Shown here: positions 1 through 9,859 of the stretch, one piece after another
Layout of the letters: every line of letters begins with the position of its first letter
Numbering within the stretch: the first letter of the stretch is position 1
DNA from: Ophioderma brevispina
Lineage: Eukaryota; Echinodermata; Ophiuroidea; Amphilepidida; Ophiodermatidae
DNA: 64,000 nt
Reading direction: 5' to 3'
Assembly: GCA_023653785.1 (NCBI GenBank)
Contig: JAMKCH010019804.1
Location: forward strand, 1-64,000
Program-made: the position numbers and the translations under genes
Notes under the pieces: model-generated
What the model saw: only the letters and a program-made list of their open reading frames with translations
What the model was told of the DNA's origin: nothing
The model's database searches: none

Positions 1-1638
1 AAGTAAATTATGCCTTTTCCCAGGGCTGTACCCCACTTATGTACTTTTCTAATGTGTTCATAATTGTATTGTTTAAAGTTGTACTATTTAACTCTTCTTG
101 ACCAAAAGATGGACAGTTCTTACTTTTGGAGTTATGACCCCCAGACTTGGGCCCCGAATGAACAAAGACTCATAAATTTAGCCTCATTAACTCCAAATTA
201 AACACTCTATGACTTCCTGATGCCAGGATTTGAATTCAACCAAATATTAACCCTTAAGGTATGATTGTCAAAGTTGTGGAGGCTCCATTAACAATCTGTG
301 ACCCTCTCATCATAGTCTTTCACATTGGTCGGCACTTTTTTGATGGTGACCCCCCCTAAAATTTTTCCAATTGCTATACAGGAAAACAAAACCGAAATGG
401 ACTATGACGCTCAAATTTTCACAGGATTTCATATCTCATCAATGTCTACCACCACACTTAAAGCGAAAAAAATCCATGACGTGCGGCGGTGCACATCTCG
501 AATGTGACATGGTGAATGGGCCATTTGCGTATATATTGAGAATACAAATCGAATATGACAATTTAGAAACCGTTCTATAGAAGACCGCCGGGCTATCGTA
601 GGAAGTTAAAAAACCTTACCTTTTACTTCGGTATTTTTGGAGTTATCTGTTGACAATTTGCCAAATTTTTGTGCGAAAATTGAACATTGAGAAAAAAAAT
701 AAAAAATTTTAGTAAAAAAAGTGACTTTTTCACAACTGACTATTTCAAGCTGTCGCTTTCTCAATAACTTTACCTTTGAGATTTCAAAAATTGGTATGTT
801 GTGTCAATGATGAAATACATCTTTATGCATATTGAATCAAACTCTTTTGTGTTTCTCAACTCTAAAATCAGAGAACTTGAAATTCATCTGGTCTAATTTA
901 GCGTCTTTGTTTACTACCTTTTAAATTATTATTTGTTTGTTCCAAGATGCGCTTGCGTAAAAGTACATTAAAACACGCGCACGCTTCATTACCCGACACA
1001 AATTCACCATGCGACGCACGCTACGCCTTGCGCCCTACGGCGTGAAATGTGCTTAATTCCCGCAGTTAGACCATGTGGTTTTTGTGACTCGAAGATGGTC
1101 CACTAGCGGTTTTAAATTCATCAAAAAAAAAAAATACAGCTCGATTGCCTGCAGTGATAACCTTTGTTGGTACGATAGAACACAGGTTTATGTTTAAAAT
1201 GGTACAAAAATCAGAAATTTGGTGTAAAAAACAAAAGCACTAGGGTTAACACTGCCCTTCAATTGGCTTAAATGGATTGCATAACGTCAGAGAATAACTC
1301 CTGTTTAGTGTTTTGCTTTTTTCATCTTAAAAGATAATCTGATCATATGAACAGGGCCCGAAAGTGGGTTTTCTACAAACAATCGGGTATGTTTGATTAA
1401 GCGTAATTTTGTCACTTATGGAATACTCGATGTTCCAAAATCTCGATTTTCGACCACATTCAGGTTTTCGGTCGATAATTTTCAATTGATAACACAAGTT
1501 TAGTTGCAGCACCCCCCCCCCTCCATCCAACGCGCAGGAGGACACCCTCCATCCCCCGCACTTCATCGTGCCATTGTAGGCAATTCATGCCCCCCTCGTT
1601 CCAAAAGCCTGGATCCGCCACTGGGTGTTGCCTACCTT
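1..1638. other. AT-rich non-coding sequence, nothing recognised
   Basis: No reading frame here resembles a known protein on either strand. The DNA is AT-rich with short homopolymers, including a C run near 1510-1522. It lies on the 3' side of the minus-strand PGGHG gene and is probably intron of that gene. I looked here for the next PGGHG exon, which should encode the Pro-Asp-Glu-Tyr-His region, and did not find it. Confidence 0.5.
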
Positions 1639-2075
1639 AAGAATTTTGCAGGCCTCAATGGAATAATAAACGGCATGATAATAATCATGGACTGGTAACC
1701 GAATACAGTCAAAATTCATCCCCACTGGGAGCCCCCCCCCCCCCCCACAACCAAGAAAAGTCACCTTAGACTCGACACGGACACAACTGAGATGAGATGG
1801 GCCGGAATTACATTGACATCGACCTTATGGCAATGTGTGGGAGAGGAGAACGAGAGAATTTTGGGAAAGAGAATTTTACTATCGTGCCACAACCACTACA
1901 TGAATTCGGCAGTCTCAACGGAATAAAACTGCAGTTGAAGATGCAATGGATCATGTGGCAGAATGACAATAACTTTATTACTAAAGTCATCCCGAATTGG
2001 GTATGTGCCCGGGATTTGTGCCACCATCATAGTATGAATTTGGCAGCCTAAAACGGAATAAACTGCATTCATGTT
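1639..2075. repeat. decayed tandem repeat, unit about 130-260 bp
   Basis: Three related segments near 1639-1680, 1899-1940 and 2033-2080 share the pattern GAATT..GCAG.CT.AA.GGAATAA followed by an ACTGCA-like stretch. Spacing is irregular and identity is moderate, so this is an old, degraded tandem array. A C homopolymer of about 14 bases sits at 1733-1746. No coding function is indicated. Confidence 0.4.
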
Positions 2076-2244
2076 GAAGGATGTGGGTGACAGCTACGTG
2101 GTTCCATCCCACAGCTTACAAAATTGCACAGCCGCACAAAAAACTAAACTTAAAACAAACTCAGTAGTAAGCAGCCTGCTCGCGGAGGAAGTGAACTGGT
2201 CTTGGGTAATGCCATCGTATAGCCGAATCCGGCCCAGGCCCTAT

Positions 2245-2311
2245 ACCCTGATCACGTGTCTTTTACTTAGTTGGTCACGTGGAGTCTTGATTTAGTCACG
2301 TGAAATCTTGA
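2245..2311. promoter_or_regulatory. cluster of three TCACGTG (E-box/CLEAR-like) motifs
   Basis: TCACGTG occurs three times within about 60 bp (…GATCACGTGTC…, …GGTCACGTGGAG…, …AGTCACGTGAAA…), with intervening sequence that also repeats partly (TCTTGAT twice). CACGTG is the core bound by bHLH-ZIP factors such as USF, MYC and TFEB. The motifs lie within repeat-like DNA and next to no recognised promoter, so a tandem-repeat origin is at least as likely as a regulatory role. Confidence 0.25.
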
Positions 2312-2659
2312 TGGACGAAATTTGGAGGCTTCTTGAGGAATACATTAGCATCTTGACCGGGTCAGGGGTTTTGTATTGAAAAAGTAATTTTGAGCTATTT
2401 TGTGTAAATTGCGGCAAAACTCGTAATTTTCTTGAAGTGAGATCACACAATATTGGATTGGTTTTGAGCAGTCTTGATTTTTAAAGTTTCTCAACTGTTG
2501 ACATGACACCCAATACGGATTTTGACGACATTTACACGTTTCTTGATTGTATTTTACAAACCCTTGAATTATTTTCCGCTTTAGCACACCATACTAAACT
2601 TCTCAGTTTTTCCATTCAACAATCTTACAGACATGGTAATTACTGCCTGGGAACCTTGA

Positions 2660-2978
2660 TAATCCAAGACCAGATCAACTCTCTATACACCTAAGACAGA
2701 ACTACCACCTGGCCAGCAATCTCCCAGCAAGGAATGGGTTCACCTTCTTAAACCGGAATTCGCACAGGAGTCAGTCCCGCTTCAATAGCAATTTGCACCG
2801 ATGGGGGGCTGCGGCCATCGCCAGCCCGCCAATGTGGTTCTCCATCATAGACTGCGAATCACATTCTCAATGAGTGCCCTACCTTTCGTCCACCGGTGGA
2901 CATCGATTTCTCAACCCCAACCAATCAACAGTGAGTTGGCTCCTGCCTCATACGCAAGAAGAAGAAGACAATGAGGAA
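2660..2978 (+). mobile_element. 5'-truncated LINE tail (I/jockey-type)
   Basis: This segment matches the 3' end of the longer LINE copy at about 16500-16850. Shared landmarks in the same order are a GCAATNTGCACCGA motif, a Cys/His-rich tail coding pattern, TCCACCGGTGGA, CCCCAACCAAT, and a terminal ACGCAAGAAGAAGAAG-like end. The coding frame is broken. Only the 3' end is present, which is the usual result of incomplete target-primed reverse transcription. It lies in PGGHG intron or 3' flank and has no function of its own. Confidence 0.75.
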
Positions 2979-3817
2979 AGGCATGCTAATCTACCAAGGG
3001 CTCAGTTTAGTAGCCTTGGATGGACACATGTTAACAAAAGCTAACCAATCATGTTTTGGGTATCATAATCATACTAAAATACAGGGGGTGTGTTTGCTCA
3101 ATAATCAGGAATAATACTGGTAAATGAAAGCTATTGAACTGCGCCATGGGAATTTAGATTTTATAAGCTCAGTGAGAGTTAACTTGTTCATAATATGAAT
3201 AGCACGGACATGAGTCATGCTTTATCATTAAGATGCTTGGTGTAAAGACGGTTATATAATCCAAATCTTACCACTCATTACACTGTATCAGCATAAGCTA
3301 ATAGGTATTTGGGTATTGTTATAAAGTACTGCCTCACATAACCTATTTGTAGCTTATGGAGGACAAAAGGTCTATCTAGGCATCACAAGCTCCAAAACAA
3401 AGGGCATCTATGCAACATCTTCCTGTTTCTTCATTAAAGTCATAAATGGTCATTGAATTGGGGGCATGCTCTTAGCGTTGCTTTTTCCAGATGGCATGCC
3501 CCTTAAGTTTCTCAGACTTTTCTCATTTTTTCTTGATACAAGTGTATTTTGGGGATAAAAGAGACCTTGTGTACATGATAAAGTTGTTGTAAAGCACTAA
3601 CTCAAAATTGATGGTGAAATATAACTGTAATGATTAAAGAGAGCCTCCTTCTCTCCTTATCCGGCGATATCCTTTGTGTTTTTCGAGAAAAAAATATGTT
3701 GAACCACACATAGATGGACAGTGTATACCCGTCCCTTGATTGTTAAGATTTCTCCCCCAATATAATATCTGAAAGGCGAATATCCTAATTTGCCTCCTTT
3801 TCGATTTATATACTTGC
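2979..3817. other. intron of PGGHG, nothing recognised
   Basis: AT-rich sequence following the GC donor of PGGHG exon 7 on the minus strand. No further exon with GH65 similarity could be recognised on the minus strand, so the intron probably extends past the left edge. Confidence 0.5.
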
Positions 3818-4033
3818 CTCTTATGTGGTATCGACCGGTTTTCGAGTCAAACTCGGCTCTACTAGCCCAGTATCTGGCCATGTCAATGATAAACCCGCAT
3901 CCTCTTTCGTTTACTAGCCAGTCTATATCTCTTGTTGCAGACACATACTGACGAGCGGCAAAAGCAATATCTCCTGTGACATGCTGCTGGAGTTCACGAC
4001 AAGTTATGCATGTTTCTGGTGTTACTTCGACTC
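3818..4033 (-). CDS. PGGHG: PGGHG exon 7 (catalytic barrel segment)
   Basis: The exon encodes a GH65 barrel segment of about 71 residues. It begins at the GVEVTP region, runs through ELQQHVTGDIAFAARQY and WLVNERGC.FIIDMARYWASRAEFD, and ends at KTGRYHIRG. This matches the conserved helices that precede the PDEYH motif in PGGHG. The acceptor is TGCCCTGCAG after a very long pyrimidine tract. The donor is GCAAGT directly after CATAAGAG, so the intron starts with GC rather than GT, a recognised minor class of AG/GC donor. The exon is 216 nt, entered with two bases of the Gly codon and left in phase 1, which fits the expected following Val-Met. Similarity to the family is strong and the frame is clean. 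Confidence 0.85.
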
Positions 4034-4406
4034 CTGCAGGGCAACACAAAAAGAAGAAGAAAAGAACGCGACGTCACGTAGAGATGGAAGCGAGGGGGAC
4101 AGACAACGGGCAAAAAGAGATGGTCAAAAGCAAGAAGAAAATGATAAAGACGCAAAGAAAGAAAACAACAAGAAGAAAGACAAGAAAAGAAGCCATCTGG
4201 AAGAGAAATGGAGAGGAAATGTCCTGTCATGATGCATAAGTTCGAGCAAGACTTATGATGTTCTAGTTCTAGACAGGTAAAACTATCGGATATGTTGGTT
4301 AAATTGTCAAAGCATGCATATCCATTATTTAAAAATTCGAAGTTCGAGAACGACACTCGATATTGATATGGTGTATATTTAACTACAGGGTGCAATATAC
4401 TATCAC

Positions 4407-5003
4407 CTGTAAAAAGCACTCTCCCATGGAAACCTAGCCCCTTCGTGTCCATTCGATGCTGCTCTTGCCCTGGCCTCTTCAATCTTATTGATTCTGTAGC
4501 TTAACATGTCCTTGGCAGATGATGGCTGCAACAGGAGCATACCAGGATACATCCAAGTTTCCATATCCCAGAAAACATGTCCTAGATAATTCATCGCTTG
4601 TGCGCCTTTGCCAAGTCCACTAGGACTTAGCCCATAAAATTGGTTCTTGTCTTGATCAGTGAAAGGAGCTGGTAACGAGCTCTTGATATAAAATTGACAT
4701 CCGTAGAGGACTTTACTTATTTCCAAATCACCTTCAACCATTACCATTCCATCGTTCCAATTGGCTTGCCATGCATCCACATGAGTCTGGTCTAACATAA
4801 GAGGTGTTATGTCTGTCAACTTCGAGTAGGCTGCCTTCGCTTTGGCTTTGTCGATATCAATAGAAGTTACAAACAGCCAGGTTTGTGAGACAGTGGAAGC
4901 TGGGAGAGTTAATGTTTCCGGAATGGATGTGTAAAAAATATGAATACGGGTTCGACTACTGTCTGGTTTTTCGGTTTGCTTAATTTGTCCAGTAATGTAC
5001 TTA
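4407..5003 (-). CDS. PGGHG: PGGHG exon 6 (catalytic domain with FWD motif)
   Basis: This is the longest recognised exon (597 nt). It encodes the region from KYITGQIKQTEKP through a WLFVTSIDID beta strand, a KVLYGCQFYI helix and FYGLSPSGLG. It then reads GHVFWDMETWMYPG, followed by the conserved SYRINKIEEAR.RA.SNGHEGARFPWESAF block. HVFWDxE/DxW is the GH65 signature. Its Asp corresponds, by family knowledge, to one of the carboxylates reported as essential in human PGGHG. The acceptor is TTCTACAG and the donor is CAG|GTGATA. The phase fits exon 5. At the 3' end, a T5 run (A5 at 4411-4415 on the plus strand) puts Ser-Ala-Phe out of frame with exon 7; four Ts would restore Phe-Thr-Gly-Val. Confidence 0.88.
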
Positions 5004-5624
5004 CTGTAGAACGAATAAAGAAACATCGGAAAATATTAAATAATTATAAGAAACAATTATATTAAACATGGGCGTACTATTCAATCTAGAATAGTCCGCC
5101 AAAGAAGTACCTAAGCCATGAGGTTCTTCTTGACGGACTAGTTTAGAATAGAACTGTCGCGATATTTACAAATGGGTAATATCAGGGTAAATATGTAATT
5201 TAGATTGAATCCACAGTCATGAGCAATGCCAGATAGCAACAACAATGGGCGCAGATGAAAACTAATAATTATTACTATTATTCCCTTCTTAAAGAGAGGT
5301 AAAGATTCTATTTTCCCATTTGAGGTCTAACAAACCATTCTCCCGAGTTGTATTAGGCAGAATAACTCCATATAAATTTTATGAATTACCACAAAAATAT
5401 GTTTAAAGGTACTTGTTCCGATCGTTTTTGCGACCCCTCTTGATTTAAAACATCAACATTTATTAATGGCAGACCATCACATAATACCACCGTAGTTACG
5501 TGGTAAATTATGCATTTCCTATCAAGAAGCTACGAATGAGTCTGCTTAGTTTATTTTGAAGCAAGGGGAGGCCAAAGACGGGAAATTACTTAGTGTTGAA
5601 ATCTATTTCAAAGACGATTCTTAC
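5004..5624 (-). other. intron 5 of PGGHG containing a short hairpin element
   Basis: The intron lies between the exon 5 donor (GTAAG at 5620-5624) and the exon 6 acceptor. It is AT-rich and holds the inverted-repeat element at 5079-5155. No coding sequence is seen inside. Confidence 0.6.
5079..5155. mobile_element. short inverted-repeat (MITE-like) hairpin with AGTCCGCC ends
   Basis: The left arm at 5079-5112 reads ATTCAATCTAGAATAGTCCG and continues CCAAAGAAGTACCT. The right arm at 5120-5155 is its imperfect reverse complement, with only about 7 bases between them. The arm motif TAGTCCGCC is also the terminal motif of the longer elements at 12061, 19918, 30612 and 35136, so this may be a miniature relative. 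It sits inside a PGGHG intron. Confidence 0.5.
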
Positions 5625-5845
5625 CAATCAAGCCCGGGCACCTCGACTCCATCACACCCTCCTTCTGCTTCAAAGTCAATATCTTCACTATCTTTTCCTC
5701 CATTATTACTCACTGTAAATATGATATCCGTATTTGAACCTTCCTGCCTCACTACCGTTATGCTGGTGACTAGTAGATGATGGTAGTACTGGTGAGCGTA
5801 TATCTTTACCTCGATGGTAACCTGTGGGTGTGTTATCCTGGTAGT
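5625..5845 (-). CDS. PGGHG: PGGHG exon 5 (N-terminal beta-sandwich strand region)
   Basis: The minus strand reads VTIEVKIYAHQYYHHLLV followed by TSITVVRQEGSNTDIIFTVS and then NNGGKDSEDIDFEAEGGCDG and VEVPGLD. The KIYAHQ..HHLL motif corresponds to the conserved xxYAHRxxxHxLxxxxxI strand of PGGHG and related GH65 proteins. The donor is clear: GATTG|GTAAGA at 5620-5624. Exit is in phase 2, and joining the two bases TG to the first base T of exon 6 gives an in-frame Cys followed by KYITGQ. The acceptor is less certain. CTACCAG (exon start near 5845) follows a pyrimidine tract, and CCCACAG a few bases later is an alternative. Confidence 0.8.
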
Positions 5846-6323
5846 CCATTGTCCTTTAAAGGAAAAAGAAACGCCTCGTTGTATAACGTTTTGTGAATTA
5901 CAGTGTACGGATAGAAAAAAATATTAGTGTATGGACAGAAAAATAATAGAGAATTTAAAAATTTCTTCCATGAGTAGATCAAATCTGCACTCAAGATATA
6001 AAATATCAACTTTTTTTAGGTAAGTCAAGAGTAGGTGGTGGCGGGCAACTCGGGCCAATACATTTTAAACGTTGTCATTGGTTTAATACGTAAAAGTAAA
6101 ATCTTGACGACTTTTTTATGTGTTATAAGGCAATATTTTCTTATTCTAAAACCGTTGGAGCTTAAGAATCAACTGCACTGTAAGGGTCATCCACGGACGA
6201 GGTCGTATGTTGGTCATGTGAACACCCATGACCGACCCACATCAAATAGAGCAGGAGCAGAATATCATAGGGTCCTTATTTAGGCAGTTCGTTCATGCCT
6301 GACTACATCTAAGGTTTGACTCC

Positions 6324-6608
6324 TTTAGTAGTTAGTATGGACCCTCTACATTAATGCAAGTTAGTTAGTGGTATTAGCCATTTTTTTATCCAATAACTCT
6401 AAACCCAGTGGTCATACCAATAGGTGGTACAAACTATACTTTTTGGCACCTTATGACTGGACGGACAATTTAGTCATAATGATTGGAGTAAATTTTCAAG
6501 TTTTGACCCCTGTGTAAAACTTAAATTGGGCCCTCCTTTTGAAAAGTGACACCACAATTACACCACCACTAACCTTGCATTGATGTAGAGGGTCTACTAA
6601 CTACCAAA
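6324..6608. mobile_element. MITE-like element with about 45-bp terminal inverted repeats
   Basis: The left arm (6324-6370) contains TAGTAGTTAGTATGGACCCT followed by CTACATTAATGCAAG. The right arm (6562-6608) is its reverse complement with few mismatches: CTTGCATTGATGTAGAGGGT then CTACTAACTACCAAA. The roughly 190-bp interior has no reading frame. The structure is that of a non-autonomous DNA transposon. Target duplications are not evident. It is intronic to PGGHG. Confidence 0.65.
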
Positions 6609-7326
6609 GGTGTGAAAGTTGAGATGTAGTGGGACTGAAGATGATGTTTGACCCAAGTCTTGCTCCCCGCTCATAAAAAGCGCCTAAATCGGTTTGTATT
6701 TTGTGTCTGTATGCTGTAATCTAAATTGATTCGTTTTTTTTCTTCACTCAAATTTCATTTTTTCCGTATGAAAGCAGAAATATGTAAATCTACAAAGCAT
6801 TAACTGCATCACAGTTGAGTAAACAGGTCAGGTCAAATTTTGTGCTTTTTTCACGCAACTTATTTTTATTCACTCTGTATCAAACTGGTTATTATAATTT
6901 TTTTTTTATATTCTTATTTTATTATAGCACCGTCCTTTTATTATTTTTGAACGACATCTGTGAAAATACACCAATATTCTGACATCTGTGCATTTTTTGT
7001 TCGACATGCATGTACCCAACCACAAATGTATAATTAGAATGTAAAGACAACTGCATGTGCGTTACCTTGAAACGTTTTTTGCACTTTCCGAGTTCCAACT
7101 GCAAAATCCTTTGCACGACTCGTTTTTCTTTGGCTAACTGATAATGTTATCCTTTAAATTTTAGATAATTATTAATCTAATGCAGGCATTTATAGGCTCT
7201 CTCGCCTTGCAGAACAATGTAAATTTGAGCCAGCGCTAAGTCAGCGACATTCCAATCTTCACACAAAACTTATCTAAACGGCATTCATTAAACCAGAAAG
7301 GAAGGGGAGAGAAATCCACTTTTAAA

Positions 7327-7490
7327 GCAGGAGGAAACCAGAGCACCCTGAGAAAACTGACGGGAGTAGCTTAAACTGGCACCAATGCACTAAATCTCTT
7401 ATTCTGTCGACCCCTAGCATGGTACCTGGGACCTCATCGGTGTAAAGCGAAAGATGAACCGTTACGCTAAACCCGACCTCCCAGGTCATC
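7327..7490 (-). mobile_element. tRNA-derived SINE with conserved GGTGCTCTGGTTTCCTCC motif
   Basis: On the minus strand a tRNA-like head runs from about 7487. An A-box-like GTTTAGCGTAACGG (about 7462-7475) is followed by a B-box-like GAGGTCCCAGGTACCATGC (7418-7436). Farther down, GGGTGCTCTGGTTTCCTCC (about 7330-7348) is a motif I know from dispersed tRNA-derived SINEs of several invertebrate genomes. The head is degenerate, and A and B boxes plus the downstream motif in this order are the evidence. A short open frame across it on the same strand is not a gene. It lies in a PGGHG intron. Confidence 0.7.
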
Positions 7491-7640
7491 TCTTCAAACT
7501 TACCATGCTTACCCATTATGTCTCGCAGAGAGAAACTCCACTTTTCACCTTTTTCCTCGACATCTGCTTTGATACCCTGATGATATTACAACATTTCATA
7601 ATTTAGCGACTTACCCTTTCTTACATTAAGTGGAAAAAAG

Positions 7641-7641
<1 letters not shown>

Positions 7642-7671
<30 letters not shown>

Positions 7672-7685
7672 AGACGTTTTTTTTT
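7642..7685. repeat. poly(A)/poly(T) homopolymer block
   Basis: A run of about 29 A on the plus strand, then AAGACG and eight T, lies immediately downstream (minus strand) of PGGHG exon 3. It may be a retroposon tail. It obscures the true exon 3 donor site. Confidence 0.6.
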
Positions 7686-7689
7686 TGCG

Positions 7690-7821
7690 GTTCTCCGAAT
7701 GTTCTCATCTTGGAAATCCCACGTGAACGCATTAGTGGAAGGTATGCGGGCGCGGTGACTCCAACCTTGGTTAGCATAAAAATGTACATTATGCAAGCTT
7801 AATTTCAATATCAGAATTATA
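7690..7821 (-). CDS. PGGHG: PGGHG exon 3 (HRARIP region), boundaries uncertain
   Basis: The minus strand reads QGWSHRARIPSTNAF. This matches the conserved Gly-x-(S/T)-His-Arg-Ala-x-(I/L)-Pro motif that follows the YNG loop in PGGHG proteins. The certain part is about 7720-7765. Upstream, LHNVHFYANQ could continue the exon to an acceptor at CTGTCT (exon from 7821), or the exon may begin at 7765 after AACCAAG. The 3' end is unclear because the frame runs into an A/T homopolymer block. A canonical-looking GTAAGT farther on would require coding through the homopolymer, which is unlikely. Confidence 0.55.
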
Positions 7822-7989
7822 CTGTCTAGATCTCCCCGCCTAAAAAATCCGACCGATGTTGAAATGGCCATCAACGTGCTCAAACTTGCTTTCAAATGAC
7901 GCGCCAAGCCAGCTGGAAAAATCTCTTAAACTTTCCACATCATTCATGCTTCGTTATCAATGCTTACGGCACAGAGTGGCGTTGCCCAG

Positions 7990-8060
7990 CTTTTTTTTTT
8001 TCGGGGGGGGGCAAGATTTTCCCCACAGGGGTGGTCATCTGTCCCCCCCCCCCCCCCCCG
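7990..8060. repeat. T, G and C homopolymer runs
   Basis: The plus strand has T10 near 7991, G8 near 8003 and C18 near 8042-8059. The runs create several overlapping spurious frames and are prone to length errors. No function is apparent. Confidence 0.6.
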
Positions 8061-8531
8061 CCTCTGTTACGTCCACTGGTACACAGGTCAATCAGCAAAC
8101 ACATTACGCGAACAACGCTCCCTGGCATTTATTATTATATTCAACCTACATACCTACATAACCTTTTTAAAAATACAGAATTTATATCGTTCGGATTTTT
8201 TTAGGCGGGATATATAGCTTCAATGGAACACTATCATGGGGTACAGAATATTCAGGGTCCGCCTTTCCAAAGACAACAATGTTTTATATATATTTATTCT
8301 GTCATGCACGCGAGAGAACAGTAAACTCTAGCTAAAGTTGCACTGCATAACTCATACACAGTTATGCAAGGCTGTAAAATCTGATTTCAGATTTCTCATC
8401 CCAAATCCATTCCTTGAATGTTAAGACCTTTTTAGCATTTTAGAGCTTTTGATCAATGGGTGGCTCCTCACACCCCTGGCTATGTGTCGAGGCCCTACTC
8501 AATATAACACACGAGGCCACAAAAAAATATA

Positions 8532-8592
8532 AGACAGAAGATAGATATAGAGATACATATATACAGACAGACAAACGGATAGACGGATGGAC
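8532..8592. repeat. degenerate GATA/GACA/GGAT microsatellite
   Basis: A tract of imperfect AGATAGATA, ACAGACAGACA and GGATAGACGGATGGA tetranucleotide repeats. Simple sequence only. Confidence 0.7.
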
Positions 8593-8795
8593 TTATTTCG
8601 TTACAAAGGCATTAAGATTGTAGTATTGCGTTGGTCATTCCAACATGTGTTAATGAGAAGAACATCAATTTAATGGGTTTCTTCTCTCTGACTTGTTTTT
8701 GTTTTTATGTGAGTTATGTGGGTGTGTGTCCGCGTTCGTTTAATTACCCATTTCTATCTCCATTGTCTACCCTTGACCCAAATCCATCGCTTAAC

Positions 8796-8869
8796 AACTG
8801 GTTGCAAGATGTCCATTGCCTACAAATGGCATGTAGCGGTATCTCAGAGTCTCGTTTATCAATTGGCAA
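8796..8869 (-). CDS. PGGHG: PGGHG exon 2 (GNGHLAT motif)
   Basis: The 74-nt exon translates on the minus strand as CQLINETLRYRYMPFVGNGH followed by LATS. RYMPFVGNGHLAT corresponds to the conserved N-terminal motif DPRxxxxVGNGYxGT of PGGHG. The acceptor is GGTTCCTAG. Entering in phase 2 after exon 1 creates an in-frame Ser and keeps the frame open. The donor is GTTAAG at 8790-8795, or GTTGTT three bases earlier. The exon is short and easily missed by frame-length filters. Motif and phase together support it well. Confidence 0.7.
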
Positions 8870-9859
8870 CTAGGAACCAAAGAGGACCATTATATTCCAA
8901 TATAATTTTAAGTATTTTGCAGGAAAGTGGACATTTTGTTTTTTTTTTTTAAAAAAAAAAAATGTTAAATATTTATCAGTATTTTCGTTCAACACACACC
9001 CGCTTTTGTGCTAATTGAGTATATAATAGATGGAAGTCGTCTCATTCATCACGTAGATGTCGAAATCTTATCATGAATTTCGTAACAATCTTGGTTTTCG
9101 TTTGAACATTTTTGGCGTGGGGTTGAATAATAAGATCCCATTGTATCATCATTAATTCTGGTATAATGCTAACTAAAAGTATCTTGTTTTTTTATAGTAT
9201 TATTGTAACCTACAAACTCGAAGGGAAGCCAAGCCATAAAGTCCTAGATTGTCAATTTGTGTGGGGGAAGTTAGAGTGGAATGAGTTGTATGTGTAATTG
9301 GGGCAGACTAAAGTTCTTTGTGATTCCGTTGCTAATTTGGGAAAATTACTCGTAAAAGGGGACATCCTGATAGGCCTGTATCCCGGAGTATATTTCCGTG
9401 AAATGGATTCTTCTCCGCAATAAGGGATCTGCCCTATTTGACATGGCGCCAATGTTTTGTAAAACCTTGATCTTTTTTACCAAAGAACCGGTCAAACCCT
9501 ATTTTTTAAAAGTATCTGTTAAATTGAACCTTTTTCTTTTAGACCAGCGGAAGATCCATATGACTCTGTATATGACCTTGCACAAATCGGCTCAAAACTT
9601 TTTGATTGTTTTCTAGACAACATTGACCTGCTTATTTCCCAAATCTGGAGGATGCAACTTTGTCAGCCTTGACATTTGAGAGATGGCAGTCTAGAATAGG
9701 GCGTTCATATGGCTCTGTAATTCGTTCACGCTGTATGCCTAATTTTCTGAAGGTTTTAACTTGGCTTATCACTATCACTATCGACTAAAAAAACTCCTAT
9801 CTTACGTGCCTCGAGTTCGTCGGTCATCAAATATCTCCAATATGGATGCCAAATGGACG

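Noticed and set aside
3976..4239. Two lysine/arginine-rich plus-strand frames (83-87 codons)
   Set aside because: They are the shadow of the polypurine tract lying opposite the PGGHG intron pyrimidine tract; no domain, and PGGHG coding is on the other strand.
6922..7140. Minus segment with donor-like CAAG|GTAACG considered as the missing PGGHG exon 4
   Set aside because: Neither reading frame (FAVGTRKVQKTFQ or KNESCKGFCSWN) aligns convincingly with the expected family segment.
7322..7516. 64-codon minus frame (…TWEVGFSVTVHLSLYTDEVP…) as a possible PGGHG exon
   Set aside because: The DNA is a tRNA-derived SINE with B-box and the GGTGCTCTGGTTTCCTCC block; the peptide is an accident of that repeat.
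7840..7905. Minus frame ASFESKFEHVDGHFNIGRIF resembling a PGGHG beta strand
   Set aside because: It lies upstream of the HRARIP exon, in the wrong order for the protein, and ends in a stop without a donor.
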